Shown here piece by piece: positions 6,106-13,474 of a DNA stretch of 17,284 nucleotides; the first letter of the stretch is position 1, and each line of letters starts with the position of its first letter. The stretch comes from Myxococcota bacterium (lineage in GTDB: Bacteria; Myxococcota_A; UBA9160; PR03): the NCBI GenBank assembly GCA_030066475.1, contig JASJBO010000185.1, positions 1 through 17,284 of the forward strand. Reading direction: 5' to 3'. The position numbers and the translations under genes are program-made. The notes under the pieces are model-generated. The model saw nothing but the letters and a program-made list of their open reading frames with translations, had not been told where the DNA came from and did no database searches.

Positions 6106-7314
6106 GTGGATCGCTGGATTCGGTGCTGGGTGTTCGTCGTCGCATGGTTCGTCGTCGCATGGTTGGGGCCGATCGGTGCTTCGCTGGCGCTGCCACCCGC
6201 CGACGTGGGCTACCAGGGGAAGCTGCTGGATGCTGCGGGCGCTCCGCTGCCGGGTCCGGTGAACATCGAGCTCGCGATCTGGGATGCGTTGTCCGACGGA
6301 GCCCGTCTGTACCGGGAGGTGCACCTGGACCAGCCGCTCACCGGCGGCGTGTTCGACGTCCTGATCGGGGCGGGCGACTTCCGCGAGGGCAGCTTCGACT
6401 CGACGCTCTTCGAGAGCGCGAATCGGTACCTGGAAGTCACCATCGCGGGCGAGACCCTGGCCCCTCGCCAGCCATTCACGTCGGTCGCCTATGCGCTGCA
6501 GTCGGGCGATGCGGCCACCGTGGGCTTGATCCTGCCCACGGAGATCGTGACGAACAGCACGATCGACGCGGTCTTCTCGACGAACGTGTCCGTGATTGCC
6601 GAGAGCCAGGTTCCGGACACGATCGCGCGCGATACCGAAGTGCTCGTGCTCCAGGATCAGATCACGACGCTTCAGAATCAGCTGGCGGCGCTGCAGTCCG
6701 TTGTCGACACCCTCGACCTGACCGCACTCGAGAGTGCGGTGGAAGCGCTGACGACCCGCTTCGCCGGCGTGGAGCGCAGTGGCGACACGCTCCGGTTCTC
6801 GGGCATGAACGTCCAGATCCTCAACGGCGAGGGCTCGACCGAGACGACGAACGGCCTGGGGAACCTGGTGGTGGGCTACAACGAGGACGCGGCCACCGCT
6901 CAGGAGCGCACAGGATCCCACAACCTCGTGGTGGGCAACGAGCACGGCTTCAGCTCCTACGGAGGTCTGGTGGCCGGCCAGCGCAACACGATCTCCGAGG
7001 CCTTTGCCAGCGTGAGCGGCGGCCGCGACAACACCGCCAGCGGCCCCTGGTCGAGCGTGAGCGGTGGCCTCAACAACACCGCCAGCGGCAGCAGATCGAG
7101 CGTGAGCGCTGGCAACGGCAACACCGCCAGCGGCCCCTTCTCGAGCGTGAGCGGCGGATCCGGGAACACCGCCAGCGGCTCCACCTCGAGCGTGAGTGGC
7201 GGCCGCAACAACACCGCCGGCATCGGCGCCTGGACCAGCGTGAGCGGCGGCTTCGAGCGCACATCGGGCGGCCAGTACGACTGGCGTGGCGGCGGACTCT
7301 CCCAGGATCAGTGA
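6106..7314 (+). CDS. Exported protein with coiled coil and YadA-head-like beta-roll repeats
   Basis: A 402-residue secreted or surface protein. A signal peptide covers about 1-28 (cleavage near ASLA). Residues about 34-145 form a globular domain (GYQGKLLDAAGAPLPG, GGVFDVLIGAGDF, FTSVAYAL) often found at the N-terminus of this repeat class. Residues about 178-225 are heptad-like (VLQDQITTLQNQLAALQ), suggesting trimerisation. From about 258 come NLVVGYNE, RTGSHNLVVGN and GGLVAGQRNTIS. Five SVSGGxxNTASG repeats (302-377) then follow, typical of the left-handed beta-roll head of YadA/Hep_Hag proteins. No C-terminal membrane-anchor beta barrel is present, so this is not a classical trimeric autotransporter. 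The GTG start is supported by GGAGGAGGG 5 bases upstream. The last 7 bases overlap the convergent exchanger gene. Confidence 0.8.
   Translation: MDRWIRCWVFVVAWFVVAWLGPIGASLALPPADVGYQGKLLDAAGAPLPGPVNIELAIWDALSDGARLYREVHLDQPLTGGVFDVLIGAGDFREGSFDSTLFESANRYLEVTIAGETLAPRQPFTSVAYALQSGDAATVGLILPTEIVTNSTIDAVFSTNVSVIAESQVPDTIARDTEVLVLQDQITTLQNQLAALQSVVDTLDLTALESAVEALTTRFAGVERSGDTLRFSGMNVQILNGEGSTETTNGLGNLVVGYNEDAATAQERTGSHNLVVGNEHGFSSYGGLVAGQRNTISEAFASVSGGRDNTASGPWSSVSGGLNNTASGSRSSVSAGNGNTASGPFSSVSGGSGNTASGSTSSVSGGRNNTAGIGAWTSVSGGFERTSGGQYDWRGGGLSQDQ
6132..6161 (+). repeat. 15-bp perfect tandem duplication within the signal peptide
   Basis: GTTCGTCGTCGCATG occurs twice back to back (6132-6146 and 6147-6161) and the next three bases (GTT) begin a third copy. 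In the reading frame it doubles the hydrophobic block FVVAW of the signal peptide. Loss or gain of a unit would keep the frame and change only the length of the hydrophobic core. Confidence 0.85.
7009..7236 (+). repeat. Tandem 45-bp coding repeats, five units
   Basis: Units start at AGCGTGAGC in positions 7009, 7054, 7099, 7144 and 7189. The first four are 45 bp and the fifth is 48 bp; a partial unit follows at 7237. Each encodes about 15 residues of the form SVSGGxxNTASGxxS, one turn of a beta-roll. Units differ at the xx positions but share near-identical DNA around SVSGG and NTASG, so they can recombine or slip in frame. Confidence 0.9.
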
Positions 7315-8288
7315 ACGCTCAGCATCGCCGTGACCGTGGACGGGGTGCGGAACACGGCGCCCAGATAGAGCAGATAGGCGGCCAGCAGGGCGAGCCCGTC
7401 GGCGCGGCCGATGGAGCGGCCGCGCCAGGCGAAGAAGGCCAGGATGCCGGTGGCGGCCAGCATCACGAGCAGGTCGAAGCGCAGGAAGCCCGGCGGGACC
7501 GCGATCGGCGCCGGCGCCAGCAGCGCGGCGAGGCCCATGATGGCCAGGATGTTGAACAGGTTGCTGCCGATCACGTTGCCGAGGGCCAGGTCGGAGTGGC
7601 GCTGGAAGGCGGCGACGACCGTGGTGGCGAGCTCCGGGAGCGAGGTGCCGAGCGCCACCACCGAGAGGCCGATCACGGCGCTCGAGACGCCGAACCGGGT
7701 CGCGATCAGGACGGCTCCGTCGAGCATCAGGTTGGCACCCAGCGGCAGCAGGCCGATGCCGAGCCCGATGAACAGGGCGATCAGCCCCTTGCTCTGGGGC
7801 AGTCCGAGCAGGCCCTCGAGCTCGGCGTCGTCTCCCGCGTCACCGCTCTCCCGCCCGCTCCGGGCCGCGCGCCACAGGACGATCACCAGCATGGTGAACA
7901 TCAGCGCGCCCTGGATGCGGCCCAAGGGCCCGAGGAAGCAGAAGAGCACGAAGATCAGGCTCGCGGCCACCACCAGGGCCGTGTCCCGGCCCAGGGACTC
8001 CTGATCGCAGACGGTCGGGTAGATCAGGGCGGGGACGCCGAGCACGAGCAGCACGTTGGCGATGTTGCTGCCCACGACGTTCCCGATCGAGATGTCCGGG
8101 TGGCCGGAGAAGATCGCGCCGAGCGAGATGAAGAGCTCGGGCGCCGACGTGCCGAAGGCCACCACCGTGAGGCCCACGACGAGCGGCGAGATCCCCGCAC
8201 GGCGTGCCAGGGCCACGGAGCCGCGCACCAGCAGATCACCGCCGAGCAGCAGATAGGTCAGGCCCCCGAAGAGCTCCAGGTACATCAT
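7308..8288 (-). CDS. Calcium/cation antiporter, CaCA superfamily (YrbG-like)
   Basis: A 326-residue inner-membrane exchanger with two homologous halves joined by an acidic cytoplasmic loop (about 143-165). Each half carries the alpha-repeat signature: GTSAPE (46-51) with GNVVGSNIAN (69-78), and GTSLPE (214-219) with GNVIGSNLFN (237-246). The Glu and Asn residues of these motifs coordinate Ca2+ and Na+ in known CaCA structures. About 10 hydrophobic segments are visible. Probable role is Ca2+ (or other divalent) extrusion coupled to Na+, K+ or H+; the ions cannot be fixed from sequence. The start ATGATG at 8288 overlaps the TGA stop of the Cache-HAMP gene (ATGA), implying coupling. The 3' end overlaps the convergent beta-roll gene by 7 bases. 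Confidence 0.92.
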   Translation of the reverse strand: MMYLELFGGLTYLLLGGDLLVRGSVALARRAGISPLVVGLTVVAFGTSAPELFISLGAIFSGHPDISIGNVVGSNIANVLLVLGVPALIYPTVCDQESLGRDTALVVAASLIFVLFCFLGPLGRIQGALMFTMLVIVLWRAARSGRESGDAGDDAELEGLLGLPQSKGLIALFIGLGIGLLPLGANLMLDGAVLIATRFGVSSAVIGLSVVALGTSLPELATTVVAAFQRHSDLALGNVIGSNLFNILAIMGLAALLAPAPIAVPPGFLRFDLLVMLAATGILAFFAWRGRSIGRADGLALLAAYLLYLGAVFRTPSTVTAMLSVH

Positions 8289-9472
8289 CGCGGCGGACCC
8301 GTCGGGCGGCCGGGCGCCGGCCCGTCTGCGCGCTGCATCCGCTCGGCTTCGTCGAGCGCGTCCTCCACGACTTCGTCGGTGGTCAACAGCTCGTCGGCCA
8401 TGGCGTTGAAGGTCCGCGCGAGCAGGCCCACCTCGTCCGCCCCTCCGGACGGCGCGCGAAGCCCGTGCTCGCCCTGGCCGATGCGACGCGCCACCTCCGC
8501 CAGCTCCCGGATCGGCCGCGAGACGTAGAAGCCGAACCCGGTCGCAACCACGACCGCGAAGGCGGAGAGCGAGAGGCCGAGCCGGATCAGGGTCTCGCGC
8601 AGCTCGCGGATCGGGGCCAGCTCCTCGGCGACGTCCACCTTCACGACGACGCCCCAGCCGAACTCCTCGAGGTAGCGCGTGGCGGCCCAGACCTCCTCGC
8701 CGCGGTAGTCGTGGGCCCCCTCCTGGTAGACGGCTTCGTTGCCCAGCACGGCCTGCAGGATCGGGTCGCGTTCCTGGTCCGGACCGATCCGGCGGCCCGC
8801 CGAGTCCTCGGAACCGTGGCGCAGCGGATTCAGGACGAGCGCGTCGCCCGCCTCGGTGCGCAACGCCATCAGGGTCTCGCCCGTCTCGCCGAGGCCGGTG
8901 TAGTCGCGGGTGACGTCGACCAGCTCCTGGGCCGAGAGCCGCACCTTGGCGGCTCCCACCAGCACGCCGGCGCTCCGCACCGGAGACACGAGCGTCACCA
9001 GCAGACCTTCGCTCGGATCGAGTGAGACGTTCTCGTAGACGACGGGCTGCTCGGCCCACATGAACATGACCGGGCGCAAGCGCTCGCGCTCGCCCGGGTC
9101 GACGCCGCTCGAGGTGAGGAAGAAGCCGTCGGCGCCGTACATCGAGATCCCGCGCAGGCTCTCGGCGGCGCGGATCGCGTCGGCCAGGGTGCGCTCGATG
9201 CGGGCCAGATGGGCCTCGTCGCGATCGCGCTGGAAGCTCCGCAGGCTCTCGCCCAGGCTGGTCCGGCTGGTGACGAGCTGCACGCGGTCGCGCCAGCCCA
9301 CGATCGCCCGCTCGAGATCCTGCTTCTTGCTCTCGGCCATGGCCTCCAGCTGGCGGAGCGCGATGCTCCGCAGCAGGCTGCGCGTCGCGCCGTAGCTGAA
9401 GGCGCCGAGCGCCAGCATGGCGCCCAGCGAGGCCGTCACGAACGCGAAGATGAGCTTCGTCCTGAGGTCCAA
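8285..9472 (-). CDS. Cache-HAMP membrane sensor protein without output domain
   Basis: A 395-residue membrane receptor. A first transmembrane helix (about 7-29) and a second (about 294-316) flank a periplasmic region of about 260 residues. That region has dCache-type features: the long N-terminal helix, GISMYGADGFFLTSSG, then LVSPVRSAGVLVGAAKV and a second half ending FGWGVVVKVDVAEEL. A HAMP domain (317-364) follows, with SRPIRELAEVARRIGQGE, DEVG and FNAMADEL. Only about 30 hydrophilic residues remain, so there is no kinase, GGDEF or methyl-accepting module. The start is TTG at 9472 behind GAGAGGG; no ATG or GTG in frame precedes the membrane helix. The upstream CPA1 gene ends 23 bases before it, and its stop overlaps the exchanger start. 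A direct effect on a transporter is possible but inferred. Confidence 0.85.
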   Translation of the reverse strand: MDLRTKLIFAFVTASLGAMLALGAFSYGATRSLLRSIALRQLEAMAESKKQDLERAIVGWRDRVQLVTSRTSLGESLRSFQRDRDEAHLARIERTLADAIRAAESLRGISMYGADGFFLTSSGVDPGERERLRPVMFMWAEQPVVYENVSLDPSEGLLVTLVSPVRSAGVLVGAAKVRLSAQELVDVTRDYTGLGETGETLMALRTEAGDALVLNPLRHGSEDSAGRRIGPDQERDPILQAVLGNEAVYQEGAHDYRGEEVWAATRYLEEFGWGVVVKVDVAEELAPIRELRETLIRLGLSLSAFAVVVATGFGFYVSRPIRELAEVARRIGQGEHGLRAPSGGADEVGLLARTFNAMADELLTTDEVVEDALDEAERMQRADGPAPGRPTGPPR

Positions 9473-9495
9473 CTGCCCTCTCCGACCCCATCGTA

Positions 9496-11400
9496 TCAGG
9501 AGTCGGCGGCGGTCGGATCGTCGCGAGCCGGGGGCTGCGGGCGCGTGGTGCCCCGCTCGGCGGCGGGCACCCAGCCGATGCGGCGCAGGGACTCGGCGGC
9601 AGCGTCCGCCTCCGGCACGTGGAGCGCGACCCAGGCGCGGTCGCCCAGGCGGGGCACGACGCCGGTGTGGTAGGGCGTCCGCACGCCGGTGCGCTCGAGC
9701 ACCATCAGGATGTACGGATCGACCGAGCCTCCGCCGCGCTCGGCCTCGACCGCGGCGGCCTCCGGGTCCTCGGGCCCCGCGTAGTCGAACGGCGCCACGC
9801 GCGCCTGCCCGTGCCGCAGCCGCACGCTCCAGCGCTCGACGTCCTTGGGGCGGTCGAACAGCACGTGGCTGCCCTGCTTCTCGAGGATGCTGCCGCTGAC
9901 GCGGGTGCCGCTCCGATTGACCGCCACGAAGCTCTCGGGCACGCCGAACTCCTCGGCGGCCTCGCGGGCGAACAGGCTGTTGACCTGGTCGCTCGGAGTC
10001 ACGCCGATCACTGCGCGCATCCGCTCGAAGCGAGCGCGGGCGAGCGTGCGCTCCTCGAGCGCGTTGCCGTAGACGGCGGCGAAGCCGCGGTCCTGGGCGG
10101 CGCGGATGTGCATGGGGTTGGCGTCGAGGAACACGATCGGGCGCTCGTCGCGTTCGCGCAGCGTCTCGGCGAGCACGAGACCGAGCTCCTCACCGCCCAG
10201 GATCGCGAGCGACTCGCGGCCCGGCGTGCGCACCCCGAGCAGGCGCGCCACCAGCCCGCCGGTGCCGCCCTGCACCACCACGGTGACGGCGATGGTGAGG
10301 AACACCAGCGCGCGCAGCTCGGTGCCGCCGGCGACGCCCGCCTGGTCCATCACCTCGGCGAACAGCGAGGCGACGGCGGCGGCGACGATGCCGCGCGGCG
10401 CGATCCAGCACAGGAAGGCGCGCTCGTGGCCGCTCAGCTCGGAGCCGGCCGTGCTGGCCAGCACGTTGAGCGGCCGCACCACGAGCACCAGCGCCGCCAC
10501 GGTGGCGAGCCCCGACCAGCCGAGCCGGGTCACGTCGGCGATCCGCACGTCGGCGGCGAGCAGCACGAACAGGATGCCGATCAGCCCGATCGTCAGGTGC
10601 TCCTGGAACTCGCGCAGCTCGCGCGACACCCGCGTGTTCGCGTTGCCGACCACCACGCCCGCCACGGTGACGGCGAGGATGCCGCTCTCGGACACCACCT
10701 CGTTGCAGAACTCGAAGATCACCAGCGCGCCACCCAGGGTCACGATGTTCTCGAGGCCCTCGGGCACGATGCGCCGGGCGCGCAGCACGGCCGCGAGCCC
10801 GAGGCCCAGCACCAGGCCCGCCGTCGCCCCGAAGCCGAGCTTCGCGAGCAGGCCTTCGATCCCCAGCACCCCCCCCGTGACGAGCGGCAGCGTGACGGCG
10901 GCCACGATCGCCCCGATCGGGTCGATCAGCACCCCCTCGGCCTCGAGCACGGTGGCGAGTCGCGGTCGCAGCGACACGTTGCGCACCAGCGGCCCGATCA
11001 CGGTGGGGCCGGTGACGATCACGAGCGTGCCGAACAGCAGCGACAGCTCCCACGACCAGCCCATCGCCAGGCGCGCCGCGAGCGCGCCGCCGACGGCGGT
11101 CACGAGCGCGCCCGCCGTCACCAGCATCCGGATCGGCCGGTTCTCGCGGCGCAGCCGGCGCAGGTCGAGGTTCAGCCCGCCCTCGAACAGGATGATCGCG
11201 ACCGCCACCTCGACCAGCGCCAGCAGCCCCTCGCCCAGCACGCGCGGGTGGACCCAGCCCAGCAGGTCGGGCCCGAGCAGCACGCCGAGCGCCAGCAGCG
11301 GAACGATCGACGGCACGTGCAGGTGGCGCGCCACCACCTGGCCCACCACGCCGGCGCCGAGGGCGGAGGCGAACACGAACTCCGGGCTGGCGGACTCCAT
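9496..11400 (-). CDS. CPA1-type cation:proton antiporter with C-terminal TrkA-N-like domain
   Basis: A 634-residue inner-membrane Na+(K+)/H+ antiporter. About 12 hydrophobic segments span 8-392. Recognisable sites are FEGGLNLDL (72-80), TGPTVIGPLVRN (130-141), the ion-binding-type motif EGVLIDPIGA (155-164) and APRGIVAAA (334-342), a CPA1 hallmark. Residues about 397-500 form a TrkA-N/RCK-like Rossmann fold (FLDANPMHIRAAQDRGFAAVYGN). Its nucleotide loop reads GGEELG instead of GxGxxG, so NAD(H) or nucleotide binding may be altered or lost. A further 130-residue cytoplasmic tail follows. It starts at ATG 11400, only 16 bases after the stop of the CPA2 gene, with a poor ribosome site, which suggests dependence on upstream translation. 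It is followed after 23 bases by the Cache-HAMP gene. Confidence 0.92.
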   Translation of the reverse strand: MESASPEFVFASALGAGVVGQVVARHLHVPSIVPLLALGVLLGPDLLGWVHPRVLGEGLLALVEVAVAIILFEGGLNLDLRRLRRENRPIRMLVTAGALVTAVGGALAARLAMGWSWELSLLFGTLVIVTGPTVIGPLVRNVSLRPRLATVLEAEGVLIDPIGAIVAAVTLPLVTGGVLGIEGLLAKLGFGATAGLVLGLGLAAVLRARRIVPEGLENIVTLGGALVIFEFCNEVVSESGILAVTVAGVVVGNANTRVSRELREFQEHLTIGLIGILFVLLAADVRIADVTRLGWSGLATVAALVLVVRPLNVLASTAGSELSGHERAFLCWIAPRGIVAAAVASLFAEVMDQAGVAGGTELRALVFLTIAVTVVVQGGTGGLVARLLGVRTPGRESLAILGGEELGLVLAETLRERDERPIVFLDANPMHIRAAQDRGFAAVYGNALEERTLARARFERMRAVIGVTPSDQVNSLFAREAAEEFGVPESFVAVNRSGTRVSGSILEKQGSHVLFDRPKDVERWSVRLRHGQARVAPFDYAGPEDPEAAAVEAERGGGSVDPYILMVLERTGVRTPYHTGVVPRLGDRAWVALHVPEADAAAESLRRIGWVPAAERGTTRPQPPARDDPTAADS

Positions 11401-11416
11401 GGGCGCGCCAAACGTA

Positions 11417-13447
11417 TCACTCGGCGCGGCCGGCGCTGCCGCCCGCGAGCAGGTCGCGCAGGCGCGCCACCGCGTCGGGCGCGCCGAACGCGAGCAGCCG
11501 GTCGCCGGCGCGCAGCGCCTGGTCCGGCGGCGGGTTCGGGGTGGTGGTGCCGGCGCGCTCGAAGGCCAGGATGCTGGCGCCGGTGCGCGCGCGCACGCCC
11601 AGCTCGGTCAGGGTCGGCTCTCCCTCGAGCGCCTCCGGGACGTCGACCCACTCGGCGTCGACCTGCTCGAGCAGCTCCGCGAGCCACGGGTCGATCGGGA
11701 GCGACGCCGGACCGCGCAGCGGCTCGTAGCCCTCCTCGCGCAGCTCGGCGGTGAAGCGCTGGATCGAGCTCTGCGGCGTCCCGAACGCGCGCAGCGTGGC
11801 CGCGAGCAGCTCGATGCCCGACTCGAACTCCTCGACCACGACTTCGCTGGCCCCGGCCTGCGCGAGCTGGTCGACCTCGGCCACGTAGCGCGTGCGCGCG
11901 ATCACCGTGGCGTAGGGCGCCAGCGCGCGGGCCAGCCGCACCACCTCGCGGGTGGCGAGCGGGTCCGAGATCGCCACCGACACCAGGCGCGCACGCGGCA
12001 CGCCCAGCGCCTCGAGCACCCCGCGCCGGGTGGCGTCCCCGTAGACGATGGGGATGCCCTGCTCGCGCGAGGCGGCGACCGTGCGCGCGTTGGCCTCGAC
12101 CGCGCAGTAGGGGATGTCGCGCGAGGCCAGCACCCGCGCCAGGGTGCGGCCGGCGAGCCCGAAGCCGATCAGCACGCCGTGATCGGCCAGCGGCGCGGCC
12201 TCGGGCTCGTCGGCGGGCGCCGGTGCGCCGCCCAGGCCGCGCAGCCGGCCCGCGAGCGCGGGCGCTGCGCTCATCAGGAACGGCGTGAGCAGCAGCGTCC
12301 CGACCGAGCCCGCCACGAACACCTGGTGCAGGGCCGGGTCGAGCAGGCCCGAGCGGGCCGCTTCCTCGGCCAGCACGAACGAGAACTCGCCGGTCTGCGC
12401 CAGCGCGGCGCCGGTCAGCACCCCGAGTCGCAGCCCCTGGCGCAGGGCGAAGGTCACCACCAGCACCACGATCCCGGCCTTCAGCACCACCACGCCCGCC
12501 AGGTAGCCCAGCATCTCGGGTGCCTGCCCGAGCGCCGCGCGCGGATCGAGCAGCATGCCGACCGCGGTGAAGAACAGCCCGATCAGGACGCCGCGCAGCG
12601 GGATCACCTCGCTGAAGAGCTGCGTGGCGTAGGGAGAGGTCGACAACACCAGACCGGCCAGGAAGGCGCCCACCGAGAGCGTGAGCCCGATCGCCTCGGC
12701 CGCCACCGCCGAGCCCACTACCAGGATGAAGGCGATCAGGGTGAACAGCTCGGGCGAACGCAGGCGAGCGGCCCGCTCGATCACCAGCGGCAGCCCGAAG
12801 CGCGCCGCCAGCACGAAGACCAGGAGCGCGAGCGCCGCGCGTCCCAGCTCGAGGCCCAGGGCCTGGGCGCCGGCGCCGGCGAGGATCGGCAGCAGCAGCA
12901 GGAACGGCACGATGCACAGGTCCTGGAAGATCAGCACCGCCACCGCCGTCTGGCCGTGGGGCGCGTCGACCTCCCCGCGCTCGGAGAGCAGCCGCATCAC
13001 CAGCGCGGTGCTCGAGAGCGCGACCAGCGCGCCGAGCACCAGCGCGCTCGGCCAGTCGAGCCCGAGCGCGCGCGCCGCGGCGGCGACCAGCAGCAGGGTC
13101 AGCGCCACCTGCAGGCCGCCCCCCCAGACCGCCCGCTGCCACAGCGTGCGGAGCCGGTCCGAGGGCAGCTCGAGCCCGATCTCGAACAGCAGGAACACCA
13201 CGCCGAACTCGGCGAGCGCCCGCACGCGGTCGGGATCGTCCACCAGCGCCAGTCCGCCGGGCCCGACCGCCGCGCCCATCACCAGGAAGCCGGCCACGGC
13301 GGGCAGCCGCAGGCGCTCGAACAGCGCCACGCCGGCGGCTGCGACCGCCAGCAGCAGCAGCAGCTCCCTGACGAAGTGAGACTCGCTCAGGATGCCCCCC
13401 AGGCCCCGTGGGAGTGTAGCCGCGCAAATGGGGGACCGATGCGACAT
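11417..13447 (-). CDS. KefB/KefC-like monovalent cation:H+ antiporter (CPA2) with TrkA-N and TrkA-C domains
   Basis: A 676-residue inner-membrane K+(Na+)/H+ antiporter. About 12 membrane segments cover 27-400, with the CPA2 markers LFEIGLEL (87-94), FQDLCIVP (174-181) and AQTGEFSFVL (350-359). A TrkA-N Rossmann domain (about 423-540) has an intact GFGLAG (428-433), acidic E451 at the end of strand 2 and YGDAT (469-473). A TrkA-C-like domain (about 592-665) ends the protein. In KefB/C such domains gate K+ efflux by nucleotide or glutathione binding. The start is uncertain. ATG 13447 adds about 19 atypical residues, and a good -10 hexamer lies inside that extension. Homology begins near SESHFVRELLLLL, where only a CTG (13390) behind GGGGGG is available. 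It is the first gene of the cation-transport cluster. Confidence 0.9.
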   Translation of the reverse strand: MSHRSPICAATLPRGLGGILSESHFVRELLLLLAVAAAGVALFERLRLPAVAGFLVMGAAVGPGGLALVDDPDRVRALAEFGVVFLLFEIGLELPSDRLRTLWQRAVWGGGLQVALTLLLVAAAARALGLDWPSALVLGALVALSSTALVMRLLSERGEVDAPHGQTAVAVLIFQDLCIVPFLLLLPILAGAGAQALGLELGRAALALLVFVLAARFGLPLVIERAARLRSPELFTLIAFILVVGSAVAAEAIGLTLSVGAFLAGLVLSTSPYATQLFSEVIPLRGVLIGLFFTAVGMLLDPRAALGQAPEMLGYLAGVVVLKAGIVVLVVTFALRQGLRLGVLTGAALAQTGEFSFVLAEEAARSGLLDPALHQVFVAGSVGTLLLTPFLMSAAPALAGRLRGLGGAPAPADEPEAAPLADHGVLIGFGLAGRTLARVLASRDIPYCAVEANARTVAASREQGIPIVYGDATRRGVLEALGVPRARLVSVAISDPLATREVVRLARALAPYATVIARTRYVAEVDQLAQAGASEVVVEEFESGIELLAATLRAFGTPQSSIQRFTAELREEGYEPLRGPASLPIDPWLAELLEQVDAEWVDVPEALEGEPTLTELGVRARTGASILAFERAGTTTPNPPPDQALRAGDRLLAFGAPDAVARLRDLLAGGSAGRAE
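13413..13418 (-). promoter_or_regulatory. Candidate -10 element for the CPA2 antiporter cluster
   Basis: Reads TACACT on the minus strand, four of six matches to the -10 consensus, with no clear -35. If used, transcription would begin near 13406, downstream of the ATG at 13447, and would favour the CTG at 13390 as the real start of the antiporter. Confidence 0.3.
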
Positions 13448-13462
13448 CGGATTGCGCTCGGT

Positions 13463-13468
13463 TACCCT
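13463..13468 (+). promoter_or_regulatory. Candidate -10 element for the ECF sigma operon
   Basis: Reads TACCCT and ends 6 bases before the GTG at 13475, which would then coincide with the transcription start, giving a leaderless mRNA. No -35 box or Shine-Dalgarno is apparent. An ECF-type (autoregulated) promoter would look different and cannot be recognised without knowing the target motif. Confidence 0.25.
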
Positions 13469-13474
13469 CGATTC

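Noticed and set aside
7009..7236. CRISPR-like regular repeats
   Set aside because: The period is 45 bp with no unique spacers, and the repeats are translated as a beta-roll in a clear coding frame.
5385..8528. A 3-kb plus-strand open frame covering parts of the GH13, beta-roll and exchanger genes
   Set aside because: Composition is Arg/Gly/His-rich with no family resemblance, and it crosses real genes in other frames on both strands.
8285..9472. Cache-HAMP gene as a frameshifted histidine kinase
   Set aside because: No H-box, N-box or G-box remnants occur in any frame before the exchanger begins at the overlapping ATG.
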